From positions 1 to 6,031 of the forward strand of contig JACDAZ010000269.1 in the NCBI GenBank assembly GCA_013695175.1: a DNA stretch of 6,031 nucleotides. The letters are read 5' to 3'. A model generated the notes under the pieces. That model made no database searches, was not told the origin of the DNA, and worked only from the letters and a program-made list of their open reading frames with translations. Source of the stretch: Flavisolibacter sp. (GTDB lineage: Bacteria > Bacteroidota > Bacteroidia > Chitinophagales > Chitinophagaceae). Numbering within the stretch: the stretch's first letter is position 1; each line of letters begins with the position of its first letter. Made by a program: the position numbers and the translations under genes. This document shows, piece after piece, positions 1 through 6,031 of the stretch.

Positions 1-22
1 CTGAATGATATTATCAAAAATG

Positions 23-412
23 TTAGTTAGCAATGATAGCCGTCGCCTCAATTTCTATTAATAAACCCTTTGTTATAAGACTTGATATTTCAACCATGGT
101 TGTACAGGGCATTATATCTTTAAAAACCTCTCCGTGTGCCCGGCCATGCTCTTCCCAGTTTTTAATATCAGTAACAAACATGCGCGTTCTTACTACGTCT
201 TTTAATTCCGCGCCGGCTTCTTTTAATACAGCTTCAATTTTTTGAAGAATAAATTTTGTTTGCAGATAAGGGTCTCCTTCGCCAATGATGTTTTGTTTTT
301 CATCAACAGCCACCGTTCCTGAAACCTCTATTACATTTTCAACTCTTACTGCCCGGCTGTAAGCTACAGCCTCTTCCCACTTTGTTCCCGAAGAAAAATT
401 AGTTCTTTGCAT
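23..412 (-). CDS. RidA-fold (YjgF/YER057c/UK114) family protein lacking the catalytic Arg
   Basis: This is a complete 129-residue protein, the usual length of the small trimeric RidA-fold family. The family core is visible: a strand with VIEVSGTVAVD (about 27-37), a helix with LQTKFILQKIEAVLKEAG (about 50-67), then DVVRTRMFVTDI (72-83), HGEVF (93-97) and the C-terminal IEIEATAII (119-127). True RidA hydrolyses reactive 2-aminoacrylate and other imines using an arginine in a P-A-R-S motif (Arg105 in E. coli). Here the aligned segment is P102-C-T-T, so that arginine is Thr104. The RTRMFVTDI...HGEVF pattern resembles a RidA subfamily of unknown activity, so I would not call it an enamine/imine deaminase. 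Start is ATG, only 5 bp after the stop of the upstream exonuclease gene, so the two are probably co-transcribed. An AAGG lies just before the start but is closer to the ATG than usual. Family membership is secure; function is unknown. Confidence 0.9.
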   Translation of the reverse strand: MQRTNFSSGTKWEEAVAYSRAVRVENVIEVSGTVAVDEKQNIIGEGDPYLQTKFILQKIEAVLKEAGAELKDVVRTRMFVTDIKNWEEHGRAHGEVFKDIMPCTTMVEISSLITKGLLIEIEATAIIAN

Positions 413-417
413 TAGCC

Positions 418-1173
418 TTAAGATGTTGTTTTGATCAGATCTTTTATTTCAATATTTTCTTCTTTGATGCCAGGCTCACAGTATAGCCTTAGAAAAAGTT
501 GAGCCAGCGTGATTACATCTTTTTCACAGTATCTAACGATTCTCTCAACATCCCCGGTATTCCAAAACACTTCATTTACCTGGCTGCCATCTATGTCATC
601 TTTTGGAGAAGGAATACCTAAAATCTGTGCAAGTAATTTTAAAGATGTATAATGTTTGTAGTCACCAAACTTCCAAAGTTCAAGCGTATCATAATGGCAA
701 ATCTCCCATGGCTTTTTGCCATACATTGTCAATATCCTTGGTAGGGGAACACAGTTTACTATCATTCTCCTGCATAAATAAGGATAATCAAATTCTCTTC
801 CATTATGAGCGCATAAAAACTTTTTATCGCTATCACTTGTTCTGTCATTATTATCCTTACCCCAACTATCCAAAACATTTTTAAATGCTATAAGCAACGC
901 CTTTTCGTCACTGCCGGAAAAAGATTTTACAACAAGTTTTTTATTTTCATTAGCCCCCGTAAGGTAGCCGCAGGAGATACAAATTATTTTACCAAATTCA
1001 GCATAAATTCCGGCACGCTCATACACACTTTCGCAAGTTTCTGTTTCTTTATTACGAATTAAAAACTGAGCTTTAGCATCCCATAATTCACGCACAGCTG
1101 AAGGCATATGATTGTAGGTTTCATATTGCGCTACTGTTTCTATATCTAAAAACAGAATATTATTGAAATTCAT
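418..1173 (-). CDS. Predicted 3'-5' exonuclease, PolB-like DEDDy family
   Basis: This 251-residue protein looks like a free-standing proofreading-type exonuclease of the DnaQ/RNase H fold, predicted to remove nucleotides from DNA 3' ends using two metal ions. All four acidic ligands of the DEDD set are visible: Asp10 and Glu12 in FLDIET (Exo I), Asp129 in HNGREFDYPYL (Exo II, 123-133), and Asp219 in YCEKDVITL (Exo III, 215-223). Tyr215 sits four residues before Asp219, giving the Y-x3-D of the DEDDy class typical of family-B polymerase exonuclease domains. No polymerase domain follows, so it is a solo nuclease, matching the PolB-like exonuclease group seen in many Bacteroidota (family assignment from memory). 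Start is ATG with a short AGG two bases upstream. It lies 85 bp after manC and 5 bp before the RidA-like gene. Nucleic-acid substrate and partner are not evident from the sequence; RecQ nearby is on the other strand. Confidence 0.9.
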   Translation of the reverse strand: MNFNNILFLDIETVAQYETYNHMPSAVRELWDAKAQFLIRNKETETCESVYERAGIYAEFGKIICISCGYLTGANENKKLVVKSFSGSDEKALLIAFKNVLDSWGKDNNDRTSDSDKKFLCAHNGREFDYPYLCRRMIVNCVPLPRILTMYGKKPWEICHYDTLELWKFGDYKHYTSLKLLAQILGIPSPKDDIDGSQVNEVFWNTGDVERIVRYCEKDVITLAQLFLRLYCEPGIKEENIEIKDLIKTTS

Positions 1174-1185
1174 ACCTGAAATTTA

Positions 1186-1219
1186 TAAATATATTGTTGA
1201 TCTGCCTGAAAATTACAAA
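1186..1219 (-). promoter_or_regulatory. Possible promoter for the exonuclease-RidA pair
   Basis: On the minus strand TATATTTA (1186-1193) matches seven of eight positions of the Bacteroidota -7 consensus TAnnTTTG, and a TTTG (1216-1219) stands 22 bp upstream as a possible -33 element. The spacing is at the long end of what is reported for these promoters, and the region is so AT-rich that chance matches are expected. It would let the exonuclease pair be transcribed apart from kdsD-manC. Weak evidence. Confidence 0.25.
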
Positions 1220-1255
1220 TCTTTCAAAATGAATTTTATACAAATCTTTCAAAAT
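1214..1255 (-). repeat. 17-bp direct repeat (two copies, 25-bp period)
   Basis: Two identical 17-bp copies occupy 1214-1230 and 1239-1255. Read on the minus strand, each is ATTTTGAAAGATTTGTA. They are separated by 8 bp, so the period is 25 bp, and they fill the half of the 85-bp gap nearest the manC stop, upstream of the exonuclease start. Their place just before a gene start suggests an operator or promoter role, but a local tandem duplication without function is also possible. The repeat itself is read directly; its function is not known. Confidence 0.75.
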
Positions 1256-1258
1256 TAT

Positions 1259-2353
1259 TTATAAAAAGTCATCACCCATGTTACGTCTTACATCTGCCAC
1301 ATAATCTTTAATTTCCTGTTCTTTTTCTTTCTGACAAACAAGTAAAACATCTTTTGTATCAACAACTATAAAATCATTCAAACCCTGAAGAATAACTAGT
1401 TTTTGATCAGGGACATGAACTACGCATTTGGTGGCATCTACTACCATCACACGCTGACCGGCCACAGCATTTTCCAGATAGTCCTTATCCATATTTTCCC
1501 AGGCGCTGCACCATGTTCCAAGATCACTCCATCCAAAATCAGCCGGAATAACATAAACATTATTGGCTTTTTCCATCACTCCAAAATCAATGGAAATATT
1601 GCTACATTGCGGATATATATTCTCAATGGTGGTCTTTTCCTCCTCTGAGTTTAGCTTGTGCTGATCGGTTGAAAAAAGCTCAAACATTTCGGGTAAATGA
1701 TTTTTAAAAGCTTCAGCTATCCGTTTTACCTGCCAGATAAAAATGCCTGAATTCCATAAAAAATCTCCACTGGCTAAAAAAGTTTCTGCCAGCTCCCTGT
1801 TAGGCTTTTCTGTAAAGGTTTTTACTTTGTTTATTGAAGAGGCTACTTCGGGTGTTTCAAATTGGATATAACCATACCCTGTATTTGGGTGGGTAGGTTT
1901 AATTCCAATTGTTACCAAAGCATTTAAATGATTTACAAAAGAAAGCGCTTTGCAGCAAACGTTCAAAAACTTTTCATCATGAATAATCAGGTGATCTGCG
2001 GGAGCAACTATTAGTGATGCCTGGGGGTCTTTTTCCAGGAGTTTAAAACTTATATAAGCAATACAAGGGGCTGTATTTTTTCTAAAAGGTTCGCCTAAAA
2101 TATTTTCATGTGGCAGGTCCGGCAGCTGCTCTTTAACGAGACCTATATAATCGTTTGCGGTAACAACAAATATATTTTCTAATGGCACAAATCCTATAAA
2201 GCGCTCAAAAGTTTGTTGAATTAATGTACTGCCTGATCCAAGAATATCTAAAAACTGCTTTGGTAAATTTGTTCTGCTAACAGGCCAAAAACGCGAACCG
2301 ATTCCACCGGCCATGATTGCTACATAAGTGTGCTTGCTATTTTCTGAAATCAC
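1259..2353 (-). CDS. manC: Mannose-1-phosphate guanylyltransferase (GDP-mannose pyrophosphorylase)
   Basis: It makes GDP-mannose from GTP and mannose 1-phosphate in the cytoplasm, supplying mannose and, through GDP-mannose, fucose-type sugars for surface polysaccharides. The 364-residue protein has the nucleotidyltransferase signature AGGIGSRFWPVSR (15-27) with PKQF (31-34), then FRKNTAPCIAY (90-100), VAPADH (116-121), TGYGYIQ (158-164), FTEKP (180-184), DFLWNSGIFIW (197-207), the segment SIDFGVMEKA (254-263) and FGWSDLGTW (273-281). The length is that of the single-function enzyme: the C-terminal mannose-6-phosphate isomerase cupin domain of bifunctional ManC/AlgA proteins (about 470 residues) is absent. 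The start is GTG at 2351-2353. It is the only usable one, because an in-frame TAA lies 15 bp upstream and the first ATG encodes Met14 just before the GTP-binding loop. The gene begins 10 bp after the kdsD-like stop, so the two form one transcription unit. Other nucleotidyl-sugar specificities are unlikely given the motif set. Confidence 0.93.
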   Translation of the reverse strand: MISENSKHTYVAIMAGGIGSRFWPVSRTNLPKQFLDILGSGSTLIQQTFERFIGFVPLENIFVVTANDYIGLVKEQLPDLPHENILGEPFRKNTAPCIAYISFKLLEKDPQASLIVAPADHLIIHDEKFLNVCCKALSFVNHLNALVTIGIKPTHPNTGYGYIQFETPEVASSINKVKTFTEKPNRELAETFLASGDFLWNSGIFIWQVKRIAEAFKNHLPEMFELFSTDQHKLNSEEEKTTIENIYPQCSNISIDFGVMEKANNVYVIPADFGWSDLGTWCSAWENMDKDYLENAVAGQRVMVVDATKCVVHVPDQKLVILQGLNDFIVVDTKDVLLVCQKEKEQEIKDYVADVRRNMGDDFL

Positions 2354-2363
2354 TCTTTTAAAT

Positions 2364-3365
2364 TTAAATTAATCCTTCTTTTATCAAATCATGAAGGTGT
2401 ACAACGCCAACATATTTTTCTCCGTCAATTACTATTAATTGAGTAATTGAATTTTGACGCATCATATCAAGGGCGGTTACTGCCATTTCAGAAGATCCTA
2501 TAGTTTTTGGATTCATCGTCATGATATCTTTTGCAACAATTTTCTTTATATCATCCGTTTTTTCAAGCATACGCCTGATATCACCATCTGTTACCACACC
2601 TATGAGTTTTTGGGCAGCATTTACAACAGCGGTTACTCCAAGCCTGTTACGGGTAATCTCCATAATCACTTCTTTTACAGACTGATCAGCAGCCACCACT
2701 GGCTTTTCGTTTTCCGAGCACAGGTCAGATACCCGGAGGTAAAGTTTTTTACCCAGGGCTCCACCCGGATTTAATTTAGCAAAATCACTTATTTCAAACC
2801 CACGTTTTTCCAACAGACAAACGGCAATAGCATCACCCATTGCCAGTTGGGCTGTAGTGCTGGTAGTTGGTGCCAGGTTATTGGGACAAGCCTCCTGACT
2901 TACAGTAGTGTTTAAAACAAAATCAGCTTTCTTAGCTAAAAAAGAAGAAATATTTCCCACCATGCCTACCAGGATATTTCCGAAATTTTTAATTAGAGGA
3001 ACCAGTACTTTTATTTCCGGACTTTCACCGCTTTTGCTAATAATAATAACTACATCACTTTTTTGAATAATACCAAGGTCGCCATGAATGGCGTCGGCGG
3101 CATGAAGAAATATAGAAGGGGAACCGGTTGAATTTAAGGTAGCTACTATTTTTTGAGCAATAATGGCACTTTTGCCAATGCCACTTACAACCAGTCGGCC
3201 CTGGCAGGCTGCAATAGCCTCCACTGTCTCATCAAAAGTATCATCAAGTTGCGGGATTAAAGAACTAACCGCCTCAGCTTCCAACTCAATAGTTCTAATA
3301 GCAGTCCTCTTTATATCAGTTAGGTTGTTCAAGCGGTCAAAATTAGGACTTAAGATGATGTGCAA
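2364..3365 (-). CDS. kdsD: KpsF/GutQ family sugar-phosphate isomerase, probable arabinose-5-phosphate isomerase
   Basis: The family interconverts ribulose 5-phosphate and arabinose 5-phosphate, the first committed step toward Kdo of lipopolysaccharide. The 333-residue protein has an N-terminal SIS domain (about 45-190) with GIGKSA (62-67), HGDLG (94-98), SKSGESPEI (110-118), EACP (158-161), LAPTTSTTA (164-172) and NPGGALGKKL (199-208), followed by two CBS domains (about 213-270 and 280-333). Aligned without gaps to E. coli KdsD (from memory) at a constant offset of six, Lys59, Glu111 and Glu152 correspond to Lys65, Glu117 and Glu158, but His193 corresponds to Asn199. The given start is TTG. 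No ATG is available; a second TTG at codon 12 (3330-3332) gives an N-terminus closer to some relatives, and a Shine-Dalgarno-like AAAAAGG sits 8 nt before an ATA codon at 3378-3380. It heads the minus-strand cluster, 10 bp before manC. Family is certain; activity is slightly uncertain because of the Asn. Confidence 0.9.
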   Translation of the reverse strand: MHIILSPNFDRLNNLTDIKRTAIRTIELEAEAVSSLIPQLDDTFDETVEAIAACQGRLVVSGIGKSAIIAQKIVATLNSTGSPSIFLHAADAIHGDLGIIQKSDVVIIISKSGESPEIKVLVPLIKNFGNILVGMVGNISSFLAKKADFVLNTTVSQEACPNNLAPTTSTTAQLAMGDAIAVCLLEKRGFEISDFAKLNPGGALGKKLYLRVSDLCSENEKPVVAADQSVKEVIMEITRNRLGVTAVVNAAQKLIGVVTDGDIRRMLEKTDDIKKIVAKDIMTMNPKTIGSSEMAVTALDMMRQNSITQLIVIDGEKYVGVVHLHDLIKEGLI

Positions 3366-3388
3366 TACCGAATTTGATATCTATTTAA

Positions 3389-3395
3389 CCTTTTT
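3389..3395 (-). promoter_or_regulatory. Shine-Dalgarno-like AAAAAGG upstream of kdsD
   Basis: The minus strand reads AAAAAGG here, the only good Shine-Dalgarno match before the kdsD-like gene. It lies 8 nt before an in-frame ATA codon (3378-3380) and 23 nt before the TTG used as the annotated start, which is too far for normal pairing. An in-frame TAG at 3381-3383 blocks any start further upstream. It therefore bears on which codon is the real start, or it may be chance in AT-rich sequence. Confidence 0.35.
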
Positions 3396-3403
3396 AATTA
3401 GCT

Positions 3404-3433
3404 TTAATCTATTCAGCTTTGTAAATTCGCCAA
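3404..3433 (-). promoter_or_regulatory. Candidate Bacteroidota-type promoter for kdsD-manC
   Basis: On the minus strand a TTG (3431-3433) is followed by exactly 19 bp and then TAGATTAA (3404-3411), which matches the first six positions of TAnnTTTG. The 19-bp spacing is the one expected for the primary sigma factor of Bacteroidota. Transcription would begin around 3395-3400, leaving a leader of a few tens of bases before the TTG start. The last two -7 bases do not match, so this is a moderate-to-weak call. Confidence 0.4.
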
Positions 3434-3524
3434 CCTTATTTCTGCTTCAGCTTAAGTTCTCAATACACTAAAAATTATTAGTATAAAAATTTGAAGTTTA
3501 GTTGATAGAAGAAGGTTAATAAAG

Positions 3525-3538
3525 GCTTTTTCAAAAGC
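3525..3538. repeat. Small inverted repeat in the recQ leader
   Basis: GCTTTTTCAAAAGC has 6-bp complementary arms around two bases and lies 15 bp before the recQ ATG. In RNA the two-base loop would force opening of the closing pair, giving a weak hairpin near the ribosome landing site. It could modestly affect translation or be chance. The 188-bp region that contains it (3366-3553) separates the divergent kdsD-like gene and recQ and holds no credible gene. Confidence 0.3.
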
Positions 3539-3553
3539 AAAATAAATAGAAAC

Positions 3554-5815
3554 ATGGCAACAGTAAAATCTAAAGCAACCAAAAAAACAGCTTTAAAGAA
3601 AGAAACTAAAAGAACTTCAAACCATATCGATTTACATACCCCGCTTCGGGAACAATTTGGGTTTAAAAAATTTAAGGGCGACCAGGAGGCAATCATTCAC
3701 TCTATATTAGAGGGCAAAGACACTTTTGTGATTATGCCCACCGGAGGCGGTAAAAGTCTTTGCTACCAGCTGCCGGCTATTATTCAGCCAGGAGTTGCAA
3801 TCATAGTTAGTCCTCTAATTGCCTTAATGAAAAACCAGGTTGACCTGGTTAGAAGCTATAGCAGTAAAGATGATATTGCACATTTTTTAAATTCTACTTT
3901 AACTAAAAAAGAGATTCGGGAAGTTCACGAGGACTTAAAAACCGGCAAGACAAAAATGTTATATGTTGCCCCTGAAACCTTGACCAAACAGGAGAACATG
4001 ATTTTTTTCGGGGATTTAGAAATATCCTTTTTTGCTGTTGATGAGGCGCATTGTATCTCAGAATGGGGGCATGATTTCCGACCGGAGTACAGGCGTTTGC
4101 GTGAAATGATGGACCAGATTAACCCAAACATTCCGGTTGTTGCCCTTACAGCTACGGCAACACCCAAGGTGCAAAGCGACATAGTAAAAAACCTGGGTTT
4201 ACGTAATCCTGAAATCTATATTTCTTCTTTTAACCGTCCGAATCTGTATTACGAAATACAGCCAAAGATCAAAATAGATGACACGATCAAAAGCATAGCA
4301 AAATTTATAGTTCAGAACAAAGGCAAGAGCGGCATCATATATACCCTAAACAGAAAGACAACCGAAGAACTTGCACAAATGCTCATGGCAAATGGTGTAA
4401 AAGCCGTTGCTTATCATGCCGGTCTTGATTCAAAGCTTCGAGCTGAAAGACAGGATAAGTTTTTAAATGAGGATGTACAGGTAATTGTGGCCACTATTGC
4501 GTTTGGAATGGGGATTGACAAACCGGATATTCGATTTGTAATTCATTATAATATTCCGAAATCTATTGAAAACTATTACCAGGAAACCGGAAGAGGTGGT
4601 CGTGATGGATTGGAAGGAAAGTGTATTCTTTATTACTCGCACAAAGATGTGAGTAAACTAGAGCACCTGATGAGGGATAAGCCGCTTAGTGAAAGAGAAG
4701 TAGGCGCCCAACTGATCAACGAAACGGTAGCTTATGCTGAAAGTGGCGTTTGCCGCCGCAAGATCCTCATGAGTTATTTTGGAGAAGAGTATGGCGATCA
4801 AAACTGTGGCCAGTGCGATAATTGTCGCCATCCTAAAGAAAAAATTGAGGCAAAGGACAATGTAGTTAAAATGCTAAAAACGATTGAGGCATTAGATGAA
4901 AGATTTGCTACAGATTATACAGCTCATATTACAACGGGGACATTAACGCCACAAGTAAAAATGTACCGACATGAAGGGCTGGAAGTGTTTGGTATAGGAA
5001 AAAATGAACCAGCTCATTATTGGAAGTCGCTTGTAAGGCAAATGATTTTAGAATGTCTGTTAAAAAAAGATATAGAAGAATATGGGGTTTTAAAAATTAC
5101 AAAAAAGGGATGGGAATTTTTGAAAAAGCCTAAATCATTCACTATTGTAATGAATAACATTTTTGAAGAAGCCAACGCAGATGATGAAGAAGGTTCGGCC
5201 GAGGCCGCCGTGGGATTGGCTGCTGATGAAAAGTTATTTGAAATGCTTAAAGACGTTCGCCAGAAGGAGGCTAAAATGAAAAATCTGCCACCTTTTGTTA
5301 TTTTCCTTGAAAACTCTCTGCAGGAAATGGCTACTATGTATCCTACTACCATAGCTGAACTGGAAAAATGTCAGGGTGTTAGCAAGGGGAAAGCCATAAG
5401 ATATGGTAAACCTTTTCTTGAAGTAATTGCTGATTATGTAGAAGAAAATAATATTGAAAAGCCTGATGATTTTGTGATGAAGAGCGTGGTTAATAAGAGC
5501 GGCAATAAGGTTCATATCATACAGCAGGTAGACAAAAAGATACCCCTGGAAATGATAGCAAAAAATAAAGAATTAAAGCTGGATAAACTGCTGGAAGAAA
5601 TGGAAACTATTGCAGCCAGTGGTACAAAGTTGAATCTGGATTACGCTATCGATCAAATGCTTGATGAGTATGAGCAGGAGGAAATTATAGAATATTTTAA
5701 AAGCTGTGAAACATCCTCACTTGAAATAGCGCAACAGGAACTTAATGACAGTAACTATAACTGGGAGCAATTAAAAATTATGCGCATTAAATTTTTGAGT
5801 GTGTATGGTAACTAG
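3554..5815 (+). CDS. recQ: ATP-dependent DNA helicase RecQ, long form with extra C-terminal domain
   Basis: RecQ unwinds DNA 3' to 5' using ATP and acts in recombinational repair and restart of stalled forks. All superfamily-2 motifs are present in 753 residues: the FKGDQ glutamine (Gln44), Walker A TGGGKS (63-68), DEAH (163-166) inside a typical RecQ motif II with the aromatic-rich loop [17 protein letters not shown] (166-182), TATAT (199-203), [18 protein letters not shown] (310-327) and [10 protein letters not shown] (343-352) with the arginine finger. A zinc site follows with Cys400, Cys418, Cys421 and Cys424, then a winged-helix RQC region (about 430-525), an acidic linker (538-558), an HRDC domain (about 558-635) and a final helical segment (about 660-753). 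E. coli RecQ has about 610 residues and lacks that last part. The N-terminus is a Lys/Thr-rich tail of about 20 residues. Start is ATG with no clear Shine-Dalgarno, as is common in Bacteroidota; no frameshift or missing catalytic residue. Confidence 0.98.
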   Translation: MATVKSKATKKTALKKETKRTSNHIDLHTPLREQFGFKKFKGDQEAIIHSILEGKDTFVIMPTGGGKSLCYQLPAIIQPGVAIIVSPLIALMKNQVDLVRSYSSKDDIAHFLNSTLTKKEIREVHEDLKTGKTKMLYVAPETLTKQENMIFFGDLEISFFAVDEAHCISEWGHDFRPEYRRLREMMDQINPNIPVVALTATATPKVQSDIVKNLGLRNPEIYISSFNRPNLYYEIQPKIKIDDTIKSIAKFIVQNKGKSGIIYTLNRKTTEELAQMLMANGVKAVAYHAGLDSKLRAERQDKFLNEDVQVIVATIAFGMGIDKPDIRFVIHYNIPKSIENYYQETGRGGRDGLEGKCILYYSHKDVSKLEHLMRDKPLSEREVGAQLINETVAYAESGVCRRKILMSYFGEEYGDQNCGQCDNCRHPKEKIEAKDNVVKMLKTIEALDERFATDYTAHITTGTLTPQVKMYRHEGLEVFGIGKNEPAHYWKSLVRQMILECLLKKDIEEYGVLKITKKGWEFLKKPKSFTIVMNNIFEEANADDEEGSAEAAVGLAADEKLFEMLKDVRQKEAKMKNLPPFVIFLENSLQEMATMYPTTIAELEKCQGVSKGKAIRYGKPFLEVIADYVEENNIEKPDDFVMKSVVNKSGNKVHIIQQVDKKIPLEMIAKNKELKLDKLLEEMETIAASGTKLNLDYAIDQMLDEYEQEEIIEYFKSCETSSLEIAQQELNDSNYNWEQLKIMRIKFLSVYGN

Positions 5816-5822
5816 GTTAAAA

Positions 5823-5835
5823 AGTTTCGTAAACT
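5823..5835 (+). terminator. Weak hairpin after recQ, possible terminator
   Basis: AGTTTCGTAAACT forms a 5-bp stem with a 3-base loop and begins 8 bp after the recQ stop. It is followed by CTTTCTTGTTTT, a broken T-rich run. The stem has only one G-C pair near its top and one at its base end, so it is at best a weak intrinsic terminator; recQ transcripts may continue into the tRNA gene. Confidence 0.25.
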
Positions 5836-5870
5836 CTTTCTTGTTTTATCGCTTTTAGCTATGAGTTCCT

Positions 5871-5878
5871 TATTTTTG
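5871..5878 (+). promoter_or_regulatory. -7 promoter element of the tRNA-Phe gene
   Basis: TATTTTTG is an exact match to the Bacteroidota -7 consensus TAnnTTTG and ends 12 bp before the mature tRNA 5' end, so transcription would start a few bases upstream of the tRNA. No clear TTTG is present at the expected -33 distance. The short spacer after it, GCTGCCCG, is unusually GC-rich for the surrounding DNA, which is reminiscent of the discriminators of growth-controlled stable-RNA promoters; that last point is inference. Confidence 0.6.
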
Positions 5879-5890
5879 CTGCCCGATTAA

Positions 5891-5963
5891 GGTGCGGTAG
5901 CTCAGTCGGTAGAGCAAAGGACTGAAAATCCTTGTGTCGCCGGTTCGATCCCGGCCCACACCA
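5891..5963 (+). tRNA. tRNA-Phe (anticodon GAA)
   Basis: A complete 73-nt cloverleaf can be folded. Acceptor GGTGCGG pairs with CCACACC (5956-5962), the D stem is GCTC/GAGC, the anticodon stem AAGGA/TCCTT encloses loop CTGAAAA with anticodon GAA at 5924-5926, the variable loop is GTGTC, and the T stem GCCGG/CCGGC encloses TTCGATC. The discriminator base is A5963. The next bases are CGG, so CCA is not encoded and must be added by the CCA-adding enzyme. One oddity is a C-A opposition in the acceptor stem (5895 against 5958, tRNA positions 5 and 68). The remaining stems are perfectly paired, so it is very likely functional. It has its own -7 element and an intrinsic terminator. Confidence 0.97.
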
Positions 5964-5971
5964 CGGAAAAC

Positions 5972-6000
5972 AAAACCCTCAAAATTTTTGAGGGTTTTTT
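5972..6000 (+). terminator. Intrinsic terminator after tRNA-Phe
   Basis: AAAACCCTCAAA and TTTGAGGGTTTT are perfectly complementary 12-base arms around a three-base ATT loop, and the second arm runs into a stretch of six T. The CCCTC/GAGGG core makes a stable stem. It begins 9 bp after the tRNA discriminator base and ends that transcript. The A-tract on the 5' side means it could also work on transcripts arriving from the other strand. Confidence 0.9.
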
Positions 6001-6031
6001 AATAGCACTAATCAATTCTCTAGATCAAAGA

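Noticed and set aside
6..16. TGATATTATCA palindrome after the RidA-like gene as a terminator
   Set aside because: The stem is AT-only apart from one pair, has no loop and no T-run on the minus strand; the window ends too soon to judge.
603..884. A 93-codon plus-strand open frame inside the exonuclease gene
   Set aside because: It is antisense to conserved Exo II coding sequence and has no recognisable domain; a shadow of the real gene.
2454..2774. A 106-codon plus-strand open frame inside the kdsD-like gene
   Set aside because: It is antisense to the CBS-domain region, and its His- and Tyr-rich composition is what the reverse of that coding sequence would give.
3484..3493. TAAAAATTTG as a -7 element for recQ
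   Set aside because: The spacing between TA and TTTG is four rather than two bases and no TTG lies at the right distance upstream; the recQ promoter cannot be placed with confidence.
3478..3696. A 72-codon open frame on the minus strand across the recQ start
   Set aside because: It overlaps the start of recQ in antisense, is rich in Phe and Leu because the opposite strand is Lys-rich, and shows no family resemblance.
5891..5963. tRNA-Phe as an integration site for a mobile element
   Set aside because: No integrase and no repeated copy of the tRNA 3' end is visible in the window.

Overview
The window reads as ordinary chromosomal DNA from a Bacteroidota bacterium, perhaps a Chitinophagales/Sphingobacteriia-type lineage, although genus cannot be read from it. 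The signs are an AT-rich composition by eye, start regions mostly lacking strong Shine-Dalgarno sequences, a TAnnTTTG-type -7 element in front of the tRNA gene, a long RecQ with an extra C-terminal helical domain, a solo PolB-type DEDDy exonuclease, and a tRNA gene that does not encode CCA.

Layout. Four genes occupy the minus strand from 3365 down to 23, transcribed in this order: a KpsF/GutQ-type sugar-phosphate isomerase (kdsD-like, 2364-3365), a mannose-1-phosphate guanylyltransferase (manC-like, 1259-2353), a predicted 3'-5' exonuclease (418-1173) and a RidA-fold protein (23-412). The gaps are 10, 85 and 5 bp, so the genes form two tight pairs separated by an 85-bp spacer that carries a 17-bp direct repeat. 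Divergently, across a 188-bp promoter region, recQ (3554-5815) runs on the plus strand. It is followed by a tRNA-Phe(GAA) gene (5891-5963) with its own promoter element and a clear intrinsic terminator (5972-6000).

How the genes fit together. The isomerase makes arabinose 5-phosphate for Kdo and the guanylyltransferase makes GDP-mannose, so the first pair supplies precursors for lipopolysaccharide and surface glycans. The second pair joins a nuclease to a RidA-like protein without the catalytic arginine; no functional link between those two is evident. RecQ is a repair and recombination helicase that shares only the divergent promoter region with the sugar genes.

I see no mobile element, CRISPR array, toxin-antitoxin or defence cassette, and no convincing new system. 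The points most worth a second look are: the isomerase has Asn where the characterised E. coli enzyme has its active-site His193; its start codon is non-canonical and ambiguous; the 17-bp direct repeat may have a regulatory role; and the RidA-like protein lacks the imine-deaminase arginine.
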